NCBI RefSeq assembly: GCF_002878395.1
Contig: NW_025857693.1
Coordinates: 163,509-227,508, forward strand
DNA length: 64,000 nt
From: Capsicum annuum
Taxonomy: Eukaryota; Streptophyta; Magnoliopsida; Solanales; Solanaceae
Direction: 5' to 3'
The notes under the pieces: model-generated
Told to the model about the DNA's origin: nothing
The model's database searches: none
What the model saw: only the letters and a program-made list of their open reading frames with translations
Translations under genes and position numbers: made by a program
Part shown: positions 1-12,120 of the stretch, piece by piece
How the letters are laid out: each line of letters starts with the position of its first letter
Position numbering within the stretch: the stretch's first letter is position 1

Positions 1-196
1 ATTTTTCATAATGTAAAAGCTAAAGTGCCAAGTACACATAATTTCTAGATCAACTCATTTTACATGGAGCTGGCCATAAAATTTCAATTGATATGTAATA
101 GGCAAAATATATTTACTCTTTTTTTTTGTTTTTTTCTGCTTTTTAAAATGTGAAATGCACCAGTCGGGAATGTATATTATAATCATATTTACATTG
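1..196. other. AT-rich flank, no recognised feature
   Basis: AT-rich sequence without a convincing reading frame or repeat boundary. It ends where an LTR-like TGTCACGACTC begins. Confidence 0.5.
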
Positions 197-582
197 TGTC
201 ACGACTCATTTTTTCAAGTCATGATGACATCTACTTTAACCACCAGTAGATAAGTCAAATCATAACCCATAATGACATGTAATAGGCTAAACAAAGGAAG
301 ACGAAAGAATACGAAATTTAGACATTCAAATAGAAAACTAAATAGCAATATATAATCATGAAAGTACTAGAAGATAGGAAAAAATAAAGAAATGTGTAAA
401 AAGAGTACCGCCACGACCTGGTAAGGTTTGTACAACAGCCACTAAATTCAAAAAAAATAGAGTACTAAATAATATCAAATATACAAGTAGTCTCGAAAAA
501 GTAAAGATTGTCCAAAAATAGCAAAAGGAAAGAGTATCAACTCCAGCTTTGAAAGTTCACCCTATCTCCAAATTTTCAAAAG
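197..582 (-). mobile_element. Truncated Gypsy LTR fragment
   Basis: The stretch starts with TGTCACGACTC and runs through 'caagtcatgatg' and, near its right edge, 'caccctatctccaaat'. The same landmarks in the same order occur at the left end of the LTR at 5669 (TGTCATGACCC, 'caagtcatgatgg', 'caccctatctccaaat'), so this is the left part of a related LTR. The sequence between the landmarks is strongly diverged. It stops at about 582, where an unrelated inverted LTR begins, so only about 390 bp survive. In element terms this is the 3' end of a minus-oriented LTR. No target duplication or internal region is visible. Confidence 0.6.
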
Positions 583-1510
583 CAAGTTATCTAGCCTAAA
601 TTACACCTCCTAAAAGTATAACGCAATTGCTTTAAAATATAGAATCCAATAAGGTTTGGATTGGACCCACAGAGAATAGGCCAAAAATCTCACGAGCATG
701 CTGATGTAGCCAAAAAGTACAGAAAGTAAAATGAGGAATTTTGTAACAATCAGTAGTAAAAGTAGCACTGCTTGGCAAGTAAAGTTGAAATCAGTATGAG
801 ACAATCACTAGGACTGTGTTTTCCCTGACCTCTTGACTCCATAGACTTATCGTGCTGGAAAAACTATCTCGGTGTCTTGCATGAAGAATCTAACAAGTTA
901 TGTATCCCCTTTCCGTCTCTCGTCTTTGATTTGAGTGAATTTCACTCATTTTCTCTCAATTTTAGAGGAAACTAACCCTTATTCTAGATCCCAGATAAAC
1001 TATCTTCTCTCGGTTTCAAGTTAATTAGATGAAGATTAATAGTTTTAAATTACTGTTGTGATCTTCTTTTAGTAATCTCAACCTCTCTTCTGAGATAATA
1101 TCGAATATAGGTAGTTTTAACGTCTGCATTCATCAAGAAAATAATCAATACGAAGAAAACCACAATACATGCACGAACACCAATTTAGAATGACTTTGTA
1201 CTTTCTCTGTTTTGCTAATCCATCATGACTCACACAATCCTAGTTATGGAATTTAGCTTTTCATGATTGCAACAATACACATATAATTTATAATTAAAAG
1301 CGTATGAATGACCTCACCAATAATAAGGAAGAAAACAAAAATCTAAACTTTATATCAAACCCTTAAAAATCAATGAACAAGAATCCCAAGATTGAAATTG
1401 TATCTTAGAACTCAAAAGTATGTAAAAGTACATAAACAAATGACAGAAAATAGGGTATTTATATTTACATTGCAGTTCTTCTAAACAAAATAGGCTAACT
1501 AAGGTCTTTA
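583..1510 (-). mobile_element. Inverted Athila/Tat-type LTR fragment
   Basis: Read on the minus strand, this matches the LTR ends at about 19.57 kb and 45.79 kb. Its left edge has 'cctaaattacacctcctaaaagtat', the reverse complement of the 'ttttaggaggtgtaat' found just before both of those LTR ends. Further landmarks are shared: a clause equivalent to 'gggttcgaccccaacc', the 'tgcatgaagaatctaacaag' block, and the CTAGGATTG block. It is cut at 1510 by the LTR beginning TGAAACACC. Only part of an LTR is present, with no adjoining primer-binding site or coding sequence. Confidence 0.65.
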
Positions 1511-3625
1511 GTGAAACACCTCAAATTTTTTATCCCTGAAAATTTCTTGACCTATGAGCTTACTGCCCAGACTACGACTTTTCCTACGAGTCATAAGGTG
1601 TCATTAAGGATCGTAGGAACCAAATTATAGCCTGACAGTGTGGATTGATAAATTTTTTGTTATGATTATGATTGGCTCCCAACAAGTCGTAAGATTCTAT
1701 ACGAATTGCATAGTCCCATCCATAGTCAAACTAGAGTCATGCCCAAATGTTCTGTCTTGCCTACAATTTGACCAAAGTAGTTGTAATATTTGAGTATCAC
1801 TCATATTTTAAAACTCATGGACATACTAGTATGGGAGTCCATGGATTCATTCCAGACTACAACTGGAGGTCACGAGTCGTAAGGTCGCCCATAACGACTG
1901 GGAAATAAGTTTTTAGTTTTTCATTAAGGGAACTTTGGACATTATTTATTTTTATCCAAATATGACCCATGACTTTAAAAACTTATTGGGACCCTATTCC
2001 TACTCATAACACACCAAAATTACTTCACTCTTCTCACAAATTCTCTCAAGCAAGAGCGTTAGAATTTCTCAAGGTTGATTGTCTAGAGCTTCCAAGGACA
2101 AATTTTCTCCAAAATTGTGATCCTTTCAGGCATATGATTCTTCCCCAAATCTTATTTTATGAAAAACATGTGTTTTCAATAGTTTAATTTTATGGATTTG
2201 AATGTGGATTTTGACATGAGTTGAGGATTTTGGAATGGTTGACCCCTCAATTATTTTTCCATGGTTTTAATAAGTTGTTCATGCTTTGAATTGAATATTT
2301 TTGAACTAATGGTGTGCATGAGTGTGGGAATTATAATGAGGTCATGGTAATCCCCTAGTTTAATGTTTTGAACTTGTAAATTGGTTTTGAACAATTATAA
2401 TCCCTCAACCCACTTGTGTAAATGGCTTTGAATTGTGGCGTTATCACTTGATTTTACTTACACACTTATACTATTGCATTGCATAAATAATTAAACAATG
2501 AACATGGATTTTGAAGGCCTTGTTGGCTATGTTTTGATTTAATAAACTAAAGGAGGTCGGTGCATTTCTCCAACATGATTTAATGAACAAAGAGGGTCGC
2601 GGCATTCTCCTAAATTAATGAAATTGTAATGGTATAATTATGAGCTTGCAAGCTAAATGGTATGACAATACCGTAGTGTGACTTAATGTATGATTCCTTG
2701 GTTAATGAATGAGTTATGTGAGAATTGTTTAAATTGGTATTAATGGGTGTTATGTAGCTAAGCTATGAAGGCGTAAATCTCGAATGACTTATACTAAAAT
2801 CTCACATTTGCTAACGTGAGGGTTGGTCTAGATGACTGTAGGCATGGTTTACACTATTGATATATTTTGTATATAGTATTGATATGAGGTTGGGGCATTC
2901 CCTAGTCTTCCTTCATACCTTTGGTTTATGCGGCTAACATACATTGGGGCCCTTTCAGCAGAGAAGCTGAACCCATATAGCTCGTGGGTGCCTGTTTATG
3001 ACGGTTGATCTATATATTCTGGGATAATAGTTTACTTTTATGTTAAACTTTGTTCCCTACCCCAGCATATACTATATATGTATGCATGAATGTGAACATG
3101 TACAATGAGTTTGAAATTAAACTTTTGACTGACACTACTTTGTTCTTATCCTGAGTTACATTCTAGTGCTCGCGATAATAACCATCTCTGGACGTTGTAT
3201 CCCCGTGCGATGTAGGGTCTGAAGGTATTTCTACTTTTCCTGTGTAGTGAAAGATAATCTCACAGTCAGTCGTCTGCGATGAAGTGGTGAGCTTCTATTC
3301 TCCAAAATACTTGATCATTCTATCGATATTTCTTCCATAAATTAGAATTAAATATTTCACATTTACATTGTCATTGTCAAGGTTGGGGTCATGTCCCAAC
3401 GAAGGTTATTTTCTTGTATAGAGGTTTTGTAAATTACTATAGACTGGGTATTGGTTGTTGACATTCTTAGACTTTGAGTTACTATTTACTCTATCTTGTT
3501 ATATGTTCAGAATTCATCCGCTGGCTAGTACATTATGTTCTAATTGACTAGGAAAAGAGGGTGGTCTTCGATCCTTGGTTGACTTAAGATACCTATCACA
3601 GCGAGGTCCTAGTCGAGTCCTGACA
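1511..3625 (+). mobile_element. Ty3/Gypsy 5' LTR of a truncated element
   Basis: The LTR begins TGAAACACC and ends CCTGACA, followed by a degenerate tRNA-Met primer site. It aligns along its length with the LTR pair of the inner nested element (24537 and 31756). Shared blocks include 'ctgcccagactacgac', the CTCTTC...AAATTCTC block, 'ggggccctttcagcag' and 'tgtatccccgtgcgatg'. Its length of 2115 bp fits the 2162 and 2101 bp of those LTRs. Internal motifs include several copies of ACGAGTCGTA or its complement. No matching 3' LTR remains in the window, and the element is truncated in gag at about 4300. Confidence 0.75.
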
Positions 3626-3628
3626 AAG

Positions 3629-3645
3629 TTTCTATCAGAGCCAGG
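3629..3645 (+). other. Degenerate tRNA-iMet primer-binding site
   Basis: Just after the LTR end the sequence reads TTTCTATCAGAGCCAGG. It resembles the usual plant Gypsy primer site TGGTATCAGAGCC with two changes at its start. Its position fixes the LTR end at 3625. Confidence 0.6.
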
Positions 3646-3839
3646 TTCATGGTCATTTGGGTGTCCACAAAGTCATATCAAGTAGATTCTCTTTTATGAG
3701 TATGTAGCATATCACACTTATGAAGGAGAGGATACGAGACATTTAGGAATGTTTTTCCTTTCTTGTTATTCTAATTTTAGTCTGTAGAGTATAAGTTGTT
3801 GAAATCTCCTCTAATTTTCATTTGCTCGTATTTTATATT

Positions 3840-4300
3840 ATGTCTCCTCAAAGATCCGATACCCATAAAACCTCTTCTGTCCTACCTAAGGACAATGTAG
3901 ATGGAACTCATCCTTCTTATAAAGTTTAGATCTGGTCTAGGGGTCCAACTCCTAATTCTACTTCCTCATGTGGAGTTTCACCGGTCCCTACCGGTCCACT
4001 TTGATCTCCTCGAATTGATGATGATAATACCCCAACACCCTATGGACACATTTCCAATGCTAAGTTTTGTTGTTCTATTCATCTGTTGACCTAGTTAGTG
4101 ACATCTCAGTCACGTTAGTCAGGTCCTACTGGTATTGCTGTAAGTTTTTCTGAGATTATTCGAGTCGTACAGTTTATGAGGATCAATCTTTGACCTTTAC
4201 TGGATCTAAGGTTTAGGAGGGTTCTTAAGGGTACATCGATGAGATAGAGAAGATACTAATACCCATGACCTATACCCCTAGCATAATAGAATCTAAAGAG
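3840..4300 (+). pseudogene. Ty3/Gypsy gag N-terminal fragment
   Basis: An ATG at 3840 opens MSPQRSDTHKTSS, the counterpart of the MPPRRSD start of the inner nested element at 26910. Similarity to that gag continues to about 4300. The segment 'agggttcttaagggtacatc', followed by GATGAGATAGAGAAGAT, corresponds to the inner element's 'GFIDEMENILHM' region. Stops (for example TAG at about 3927) and frameshifts break the frame. The rest of gag and all of pol are absent, so this is a truncated 5' remnant. It would have encoded the capsid-like structural protein. Confidence 0.6.
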
Positions 4301-4619
4301 GATTGAACACTGCGCACCATACGAGTCCATGGTACGACTCATTCCCAAACTTACGGCTCATATTGATCCACTCGTACTCAGATCCAACCTAAGTCACTAA
4401 GACTAAGATTAAGTGAAGTAACCAAACAAACTGTATCCATCGATACGACTCATATCACCCTAGTCATATCCATTCCAAAAACCAAATCCAACCCATCAAG
4501 CAACACGAGTCAGCATACGACTAACCCATATCACTCATATCCTAGTGTACGAGTTGTTTACCCTTATCATAACTTGTCCAGAAACCAAAAATCTATGAAA
4601 TTTTCTATGGACAGAAACC
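4301..4619. other. Unassigned repeat-like stretch rich in CGACTCAT
   Basis: Several 'tacgactcat' and 'acgagt' words occur here, as in the LTRs of the Athila/Tat-type and Gypsy families in this window. It is probably LTR-derived, but I could not align it to any one LTR. It lies between the truncated gag at 4300 and the coding-like segment from 4620. Confidence 0.35.
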
Positions 4620-5668
4620 CAGGGTGTTTCAGCTGGTTCAGTTGAGAAAAAAATAGTGAAGTGGTTAAGGTTGGAAAGGAGAAAGATAGTGCTGCAGATG
4701 TTGTTGAATAAATGGGGAACAGAATGATGAAAGTTCATATTGCTAGAAGGACCATGTCCTCCTGTTCAAAATCTGGCAACCCTACTGAGATGAGGCAGAA
4801 ACATATAGCAGTAAAAAGAAAGGAAATTTATGAGGGACCTGGTCCCAAGAGAAAAGGAACTGTTGTTGAAGAAGTGAGTGTTAGTCTAAATAAAAGAAAA
4901 TGAGAGAAAAGAGAAAAGTATGTGGCTAGAGAACAAAGAAATAAAATACTAAAAACACAGAGAGTCCTATCAGGAAGAGTGATTGATCCAAAAAGGTATG
5001 AGAAACCCAGGATGATTGAATTAGTTAAATATGTCCGGCATCAAGGCTGGTTACACTTGTTTGAGGAATCATCCCCTATGGTCTTTGAGAATGAGGTCAT
5101 AGAATTTTGCTACACCATGGATTTCTCAGAAGATGGGCAAAGCTTGTCTTCCCAGGTGCATGGAAAGTCCATAAATTAGGATGAAGAACCACTGGGAAAA
5201 ATCTTGGATGTACCAGTTATTGGAGTTAGGACTGTTGTAAATCAAGGCCCACAATTAAGTTTACATTTAATGCCTCCAGGGTGGGTGGAACATTTATAGT
5301 AGTTGTTAATATATTATTCCTGATATGTGAGTTATAATTAGTATTTGAATTCATCCACAAAGTCCTACTACCAAGAGCTGGGAAGACTGCAATTGCATCT
5401 AGGCTGACCTGATCTTGCCAGAATGCCTGAGTAATTTTAAATTGATCAGCCTGTCTGCTCTTATTATTAAACACTTGAAGAAAGTAATTCTTGAGAAAGA
5501 AGGGAGTCATGGAATGCTCTATGGGTTCTTGCTGAATAGGTTCTTTGATCATTTCAGAGTAGTTGGGACTAGAGGAATTCATAGAATAGCCAAATAAAAG
5601 TTCACGCTAACCACTTTGGTAGAAAATGAGTGCATGGAAAGAAAAATAGGAATTGTATCCCAAGTATC
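4620..5668 (+). pseudogene. Env-position ORF of a Copia element, Transposase_32-like (5' part)
   Basis: Two adjoining frames (4712-4903 and 4922-5179) encode a basic, lysine-rich N-terminal segment and then a conserved block around YEKPRMIELVKYVRHQGWLHLF. I recognise this as the 'putative plant transposon protein' domain (Pfam Transposase_32 type) that recurs in Solanaceae genomes. After a TAG at 5177 the same frame continues as DEEPLGKILDVPVIGVRTVV and then breaks down. The reading is interrupted at 5668 by the Gypsy element 5669-16848, and a coiled-coil-like continuation follows at 16849. The downstream order (ORF, polypurine tract, LTR at about 17711) suggests the envelope-position ORF of a SIRE-like Copia element. 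That assignment is inference. The function of the domain is unknown. Confidence 0.6.
5664..5668. repeat. Target site duplication, left copy (GTATC)
   Basis: GTATC directly precedes the LTR terminus TGTCATGACCC. Its partner after the far LTR is GTTTC (16849-16853), a 4 of 5 match. Confidence 0.65.
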
Positions 5669-6419
5669 TGTCATGACCCAAATTTCAAGTCATGATGGTA
5701 CCTACCACATCCCACCGGTGGGTAAGCCGATACCGTAACTCAGAGCTAATGCAATGGGTTACCTTGGTAGAAATGCCCAACACATACCCTATATATGAAT
5801 ACAATATAAACAATAGAAATTCACAACTAAAGACAACAGATATTCAATACCAATCCCATTACCTGATAGTATTAATACAAGAGCTTCTAAACTTGACAAT
5901 AGGAATTTACAATCTCTAAGTCTAAATTGTCTAAGATAGTCTCATACATTTTTCTCAAAAGATAAAGACAAATAAAGATAGAGGGGAAAAAGTGTAACTC
6001 AAAATCCAAGAGCTCACCCTATCTCCAAATAGTCAACATGGCACGAACTAGCTCAACGTCGGTAACTAGAACCTGCGTATGCACCAAAAAGATACAAAAG
6101 TGTAGTTTGAGTACCAAAACACGGGTACTCAGTAGGCATCATTAGTCGACTAGGCTAAATTGTAATATAATGACAATATAAGGTAAGAAAAAAATCTTAT
6201 AGTCAAGGAATAGGATTGAACCTGAATCTTCTCCTCTATCACTGTAACACTATCTATACTACTGAGGCAATAGGACGATATACTATATCAATAGACTTCA
6301 TAATCATCATATCAAATGAGTATCATTTTGTGAAGCGTAAAGTCACATACCCAAAATCAATCATGTCATTTAATATCCAACACATACACATCACTAAAGT
6401 AATAAACAAAAGACTTACC

Positions 6420-6565
6420 ACGACATCCCATACCGCCTGAAAGTACACGTTAAAGAACCCTACCAAGAACTCATCACGGTGTCCCATACCACCGGAGAGT
6501 ACACCAAAAGAACAATATAAAGAACTCATCACGGCTTCCAATACCACCGGAGACTACACCAAAAT
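6420..6565. repeat. 55-bp tandem repeat within the LTR
   Basis: The phrase 'aagaactcatcacgg', followed by CCATACCACCGGAGAGTACACC, occurs at 6465 and again at 6520. A weaker copy precedes at about 6415 ('cgacatcccataccgcc'). The other LTR has equivalent copies at about 15220-15320. Confidence 0.7.
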
Positions 6566-7313
6566 ATCAACAAATAATATAATAAAGCACAACTACTCCA
6601 CACTTGCCAAACCCACGGGTAGAACAACCCCGCCATGGCTCATTACCGAGAACCATATCAAATATCCATACCATAATTTAATCACAACAAAACCAATATT
6701 ATTATAGCATAGTTATACAGTTACTAAATCTCTAGCTCATTGATAAACTACATGTTTTAGTCTATTGAAGTTAACCTCCATTCCTACAAGCCACTAGACT
6801 ACAAGTTTTATAGTTACTAGTCATCAATTAAGGAATTGCTACAAGTTACCCATACAATTCATTATTCATTTATCACAAGGCCATTTTCTAGCTAGCACTC
6901 TCATTATAGAAGTCATCACCTAAGACACCACGGCATTACATATTAGAAGTCAACCTAGGTATTCATCATGCAATACTAAGCCCATCATCATTAGGCATGT
7001 CACAACCTTAAGGACTAGTTTCCATATTTTTGGCAAGTAAGGTCCACAACTAATATACTAGACTCCTAGTATTCAAGTCATAGTAATTTATTAGAAATGA
7101 AAAGTTGTCACATAAGCCACTTTTCTAGGAAAAATTCCATGACATAACCATTATTCCATGTCAAATAGATTTGCTAGGTAAGCCCTTTGCCAAAGAAGAC
7201 ATCATGTCCCAAGTACACAAATGGTTTGGCTCCACACGGGCTAACCCCACAAGTTTCAATGCAGTTATGTAAATTTTCCTCACACAGCATCATAAAATAT
7301 TTACCTCTTCTAG

Positions 7314-7570
7314 ATTCACCGGGTATCAACATATCCTCCGAATTCACGTGGCAATATCATAACATCAACGTATCCTCCGAATTCACCGGGCAACCTCATA
7401 ACATCAACATATCCTTCGAATTCATCGGAAAACATCATAACATAAACATATCCTCCAGTTTCACCGAGCATCATCATACATCAACATATTCTCTAGATTT
7501 ACGGGGCAATATCATACATCATTACGTCTTCTGGATTCACCGAGCATCATCATATCATTTCACATTTCTC
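7314..7570. repeat. 39-bp minisatellite within the LTR
   Basis: Units containing ATTCACCGGGCAACATCATAA and ACATCAACATATCCTCC recur with starts near 7341, 7381, 7420, 7459, 7496 and 7535, a spacing of 37-40 bp. The other LTR has a related but shorter array at about 16195-16400. The copies degrade toward the right. Confidence 0.75.
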
Positions 7571-9337
7571 AAGGCAACAACATACATACATGTACATAGC
7601 TAAATCAATAAGAAAATACAAGCCCACAATAATACGGTAATAAAAAAGTAAGAAAATGTGTATCACCCTACCTTACTATTAAGTATTACTATATAACATG
7701 AGCATAAACATTAGAATAAGTATTCACATAGTATATACACAATAATCACTTTCCCAAGGCTATCCATATCATGACTACAAGATAATCCATCAAGTATACA
7801 TATTAACCAACCATCGAACATATATATAATCCAACAATCGGGGTTTAACCATTAATAATTTCAACGACATAATTTAGACACTCACCTAGCATCTAGGACT
7901 CTAAGAAATTTCATAGTTCAAGCTTAAGGTGGGTCAAGTCTCACTCCTATATTCCATGAATGCCAAAGTCCACCCTCACAAGGCTAATATCTACCTGGAT
8001 TAGGTTAAGTTATCTAAATCACATCATAGGGGCTTATCAATCCTTGCTAAGCCTATCGGGGAAACCTGCTTCAAGTATTCCTCCTAAGTTAATCCAGCAC
8101 CAAGGTCATTTCCTAACTAAGCACTAGCAAGGTCAACATAATCCTAAGGTTAGGGAGCAAAACCATTCTCATCTATTAGAGCAACTAGAGTATTATCATA
8201 CTATTCATGAAACTACAAGTAGATTATCCAAGGTTCTAGGCTAAGGGTCAAGCATATCACCTTGCAAATTCAATAACCTATAAGAGCCAACTAGTCCTAA
8301 TTATCACCATTCAATAATTTATTATCTAAACCCTGCCCAATCTCACAAGATATTAACAATTATACTACAATGAAGCTCAATCTAACTACAAGTAAGCCTA
8401 ACCTACCTTGAGTCCAAGCAACTCACGACCCAGCAAGCTTTTCCTTTTCTTTAGTTGAAGCTCCTTCCTCCACGAGCAAAGCTATCAACAATACAATCTA
8501 AGCATTACAACAAGATTAACAATACCCATTATGGAACCATTGTTCCATGGGTTTAAAAGGACACCAAACTCCAAAGTGGGTTTCATCTTTGGAAAAAAAG
8601 TTTCCTAGACCAACACATTGTTCAACTACCTTTAGGGAGTTATAACCCTCAATAAATTTGAGTCAATCAATCAAATTTGGAGCTACAATTGAGCCTTAAT
8701 GATTTAGGGGTTTTGATTCAAGAAATCATGAAATCTATACTAAATGAGAAGATATTTTACCTTACATTATAGCAAGATTCAATTTCACGAGTTGTTTCAG
8801 CTTCAGTTCACTCACTTGGCAGGTTTACACTCCATTAGGGTTTAAGGTTTAAGGAGGAATAAAAGACCAAAATCTAGTCCAAGGCAACACTTAAATAGGC
8901 TTTGCTCAGTCCTCGAGTAGTGCGGTCGCACCCTTCACCTAGTCGCGGTCGCAGCACTATGGTGTCACTTGACCATCGCGGTCATGGCATCTCGGTCCAC
9001 ACTAAGAATGGTTGAAGCTTGGAACTAGAGTTTCCAAGCTTTGGTCAATACCTCGAGATACATCCGAGTCCATTTAGAACAAATAACTTATGCAACCCCA
9101 TAGTTTTCGACATTTCGAATGCGTTGCCAAAGTTGAATTTTATATACGAGGCTGTTTTACCAAAGTTTTCATTTAGTGAAGACTTCCAATTGAGAAAGTG
9201 ATTCGAGGGACCAAACGAACTGCCAGGTAACCAAACTATCGGTCCCCACAAGTCACTAGTGACTTGGGACGGCTATAGAGAAGCTATATCGAAGATAATA
9301 GGCAAGAATACAGATAATGACTTTAAGGGTCATTACA

Positions 9338-9349
9338 ACATCCACTACT
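9338..9349 (-). other. Polypurine-tract-like site next to the 3' LTR
   Basis: The minus strand reads AGTAGTGGATGT directly before the LTR start TGTAATGACCC. The plus-strand Gypsy element in this window has AGTGGCGGATGA at the same place (37109-37120), so the site is conserved between the two families. Confidence 0.6.
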
Positions 9350-10800
9350 AAGGAACTTTCATCCCTGAAGGTTAAAGTCAAGAAACTACCTGAAGTCTCA
9401 ACCAAGTGAGGATACTGGGCCTGTATCTTACTCTCGATCTCCTCAGTAGCTTTCTCTACTGGTCGATACCTCCACTAGACCTTGACTATCAGAACCTCCC
9501 TGGTATGAACTTTCCTTACATCACTAGCCAAAACAAACACGGGCTCCTCCACAAAGGTCAACTTCTCATCCAACTGGATTAAGTCCCATCTAAGCATATA
9601 AGAAGGATTAGGAATATATTTTTAAAACATAGAGACATGGAAAACCGAATAAATAGTGGCAAAGTCTAGAGGTAAGGCCAACTCATAGGCCACTTCACCA
9701 ACTTCTTGGAGAATCTCAAAAGGGCCAATATGCGAGAGCTAAGCTTACTCTTCCTGCCAAATCTCATCATACCTCCCATAGGTAAAACATGAAGGAACAG
9801 TCAATCACCAACTCCAAATATCAAGGAACAGAGTCTACAGTCGGGATAGGCCTTCTGCATACTCTGGGATGATCTCAGCCTATGTTGAATCACCCTAAAT
9901 CTATCCAACAAGTACTAAAGCAAGCCTGTACCACGGTTTCTAACCTCAAAAGTCTCAAACCATTCTATGGGAGAACGACACTGCCTACCATACGATGCCT
10001 CATAAAGAGCCATCTCAATACTTGAATGATAAATGTTATTGTAGGCAAACTCCATCAATGCTAAGTGTTGATCCCACTGACCTCCAAAGTCCATAACAAA
10101 AGCTCGGAGCATATCAAGCACCAGAATAGTCTACTCAGACTGACCATCTGTCTGCGGATGAAAGGTTATACTTAAATCAACTGGAGTAACCAACTCTCCC
10201 TGAACTGTTCTCTAAAACCTCAAAGTAAACACTGAACCAGGGTATGATATGACAGACATAGGGACCCCATGCAAACAAACTATCTCCCGTACATAAAACT
10301 AGGCTAATCTGTCAGCACTGTAAGTTATCTGAATAGGAATGAAGTGCGATGACTTGGTTAACTGATCCACAATAACCCAAATACCATTATGACAATAGGA
10401 AGTATGAGGCAGCCCACTAATGAAGTCCATGGTGATCCTTTCCCATTTTTTCTTGGGAATGGGCAATCTCTGAGTCAATCCACCCGGTCATTGATGCTCG
10501 ACCTTAACCTGATGATAACATAGGTAATGAGCCACAAAGTCTGGCACATCCTTTTTCATATTATCCCATCAGTAAAACTGCCTCAAATTTTTATACATCT
10601 TGGCTATATCGGGATAAATAGAATATCTAAAACTGTGAGCCTCATGTAAAATTAATAAAATCAAATCATCGAGTCGGGGAACACAAATACAACCCTGAAA
10701 TCTCAAGATACCCTCAGAATCTATGATGTGTCTCCAGTACTCACAACTAACTACTCATTTATGAAAAAGGGACAATTTACTATCCTTAAACTAACAGTCA
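9338..10800 (-). pseudogene. Gypsy integrase and chromodomain-like tail, broken
   Basis: This is the last part of pol, read leftward. The frame 10121-9915 encodes FAYNNIYHSS...YEASYGRQCRSPIEWFE, the well-known end of the Gypsy integrase core. Fragments of the zinc-binding N-terminus and of the DD-E core, with several stops, lie between about 10200 and 10790. The end of the frame (about 9480-9340) reads WRYRPVEKATEEIES followed by QYPHLVE, a degenerate chromodomain-like tail of the kind that targets chromoviruses to chromatin. Integrase would insert the DNA copy into the host genome. Many stops and frameshifts make it non-functional. Confidence 0.75.
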
Positions 10801-11490
10801 CGAATCTACTTAAACAGGGAGGCCCTCACCTCCACACAATCCAAGACCCTCGCAGGATCAGAAATATCAAGGCAAACCATCAAATTGGCTAAGGATTGGA
10901 TGTCCCATGCCAAGGGCCACTGAGAAACTAAAATACAAGCCAAACTACCCATGCTCACCACCTTGCGACTCAAGGTATCTGCCACCATATTAGCCTTACC
11001 CGGATGATACAAAATAGACATATCATAAATCATTAGCAACTCCATTCATCTACCCTGGCGAGCATTAAGCTCTTAATGGGTCATAAGATGTTTAAGACTA
11101 TGATGACCGGTGAAAATCTTACAATGCATGCCATACAAGTAATGCCTCTAAATCTTGAGCACAAAAACTACCACCGTCAACTCTAAATCATGAGTGGGGT
11201 AGTTGCGCTCATGCACCTTAAGCTATCTAGAAGCATACGACCCCGCTGCATCAAAACACACCTAAGACCAACACCAGAAACATCACAAAACACAATAAAT
11301 CCCTTAACCTTAACTAGAAGAGCTAACACCAGGGCTGAGGTGAGAAAATCCTTGAGCTTTTCAAAGCTCAACTCACACTCTTCGGATGATCAAAAGGGAA
11401 ATTCCTTTCAGGTCAATCTGATCATAGGGGCTGATAAGGTTGCAAAGATCTTTAAAAATGCCTATAATAATCGACCAACCTAATAAAATT
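10800..11490 (-). pseudogene. Gypsy RNase H domain, broken
   Basis: The minus frame 11045-10806 contains YHPGKANMVADTLSRK, the conserved end of the Ty3/Gypsy RNase H with its final aspartate. The frame 11371-11183 contains KLKDFLTSALVLALL and FIVFCDVSGVGLRCVLMQ, the start of the domain with the first catalytic aspartate (normally CDAS). The two lie in different frames, and stops separate them. RNase H would remove the RNA strand during reverse transcription. Confidence 0.75.
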
Positions 11491-12120
11491 GTGAACCTCA
11501 GTCGGAGATGTAGGTCTAGCCCAATCATAAATCACTGAAATCTTAGTTGGGTCTGCCATAATACCCATTTTGGACACCACGTGTCCAAGAAAAGACACTT
11601 AAGCCAAAACTCACACTTGGAGAACTTGGCAAAAACCACATGCTCTCATAAAACCTAGAGCACAATCCTCAAATACTTTGCATGCTCCTCACTACTTCTT
11701 GAATACACAAGGATATCATCAATGAACACAATAATAAAGGAGTCTAGATAAGGTCTAAACACATGGTTTATCAAGTCCATAAACGCAGCTGGGGCATTAG
11801 TCAGCCCAAAAGATATCACTAAAAACTCATAGTGACCATAACGGTCCTGAAGGCTGTCTTTGGGATATCCTTAGCCTAATTCTCAACTGATGATAACCAG
11901 ACCTTAAATCTATCTTATAAAATACAGTTGTGCCCTGAAGCTAGTAAAACAAATCATCAATGTAAGGCATAAGATAACGGTTCTTCACCGTCACCTTATT
12001 AAGCTGCCTATAATTAATACACATCTATATTGAGCCATATTTCTTCTGTACAAACAAAATAGGGGATCCCCATAAAGACAAACTTAGTCTAATGAACCCT
12101 TTGCCAAGAAGATCCTGGAG
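11490..12120 (-). pseudogene. Gypsy reverse transcriptase, broken but with catalytic core visible
   Basis: The minus strand at about 11740-11700 reads [14 protein letters not shown], which includes the F-x-D-D catalytic box intact. Upstream (to the right) are degenerate palm and finger blocks. The preceding frame 12378-12121 encodes the linker DFVPIVHKFPDVFLDDLPGIPP...EIEFAIDLEHGTRP that normally joins protease and reverse transcriptase. Several in-frame stops separate the blocks. Confidence 0.75.

Larger units (their letters stand above)
5669..9337 (-). mobile_element. 3' LTR of the minus-strand Gypsy element (3.67 kb)
   Basis: On the plus strand it starts TGTCATGACCC and ends GGGTCATTACA, so the ends form an 11-bp imperfect inverted repeat. 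It aligns with 14418-16848 over its first 2.3 kb and at its last 11 bp. The part from about 7958 to 9326 is present only in this copy. Inside are a 39-bp tandem array (7314-7570), a 55-bp duplication (6420-6560), and two GCGGTCGCA words at about 8922 and 8945 that lie close to a TATA-like TATTTAAG on the minus strand (about 8890-8897). A 138-codon frame at 7187-7603 follows from the 39-bp repeat and is not a gene. Confidence 0.85.

Noticed and set aside
5226..5582. 118-codon minus-strand frame
   Set aside because: Overlaps the plus-strand Transposase_32-like pseudogene, which has family-like sequence. The minus frame has none.
7187..7603. 138-codon plus-strand frame with repeated NINISSEFT-like units
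   Set aside because: It is a direct translation of the 39-bp repeat inside a Gypsy LTR, and the equivalent frame in the other LTR is shorter and shifted.
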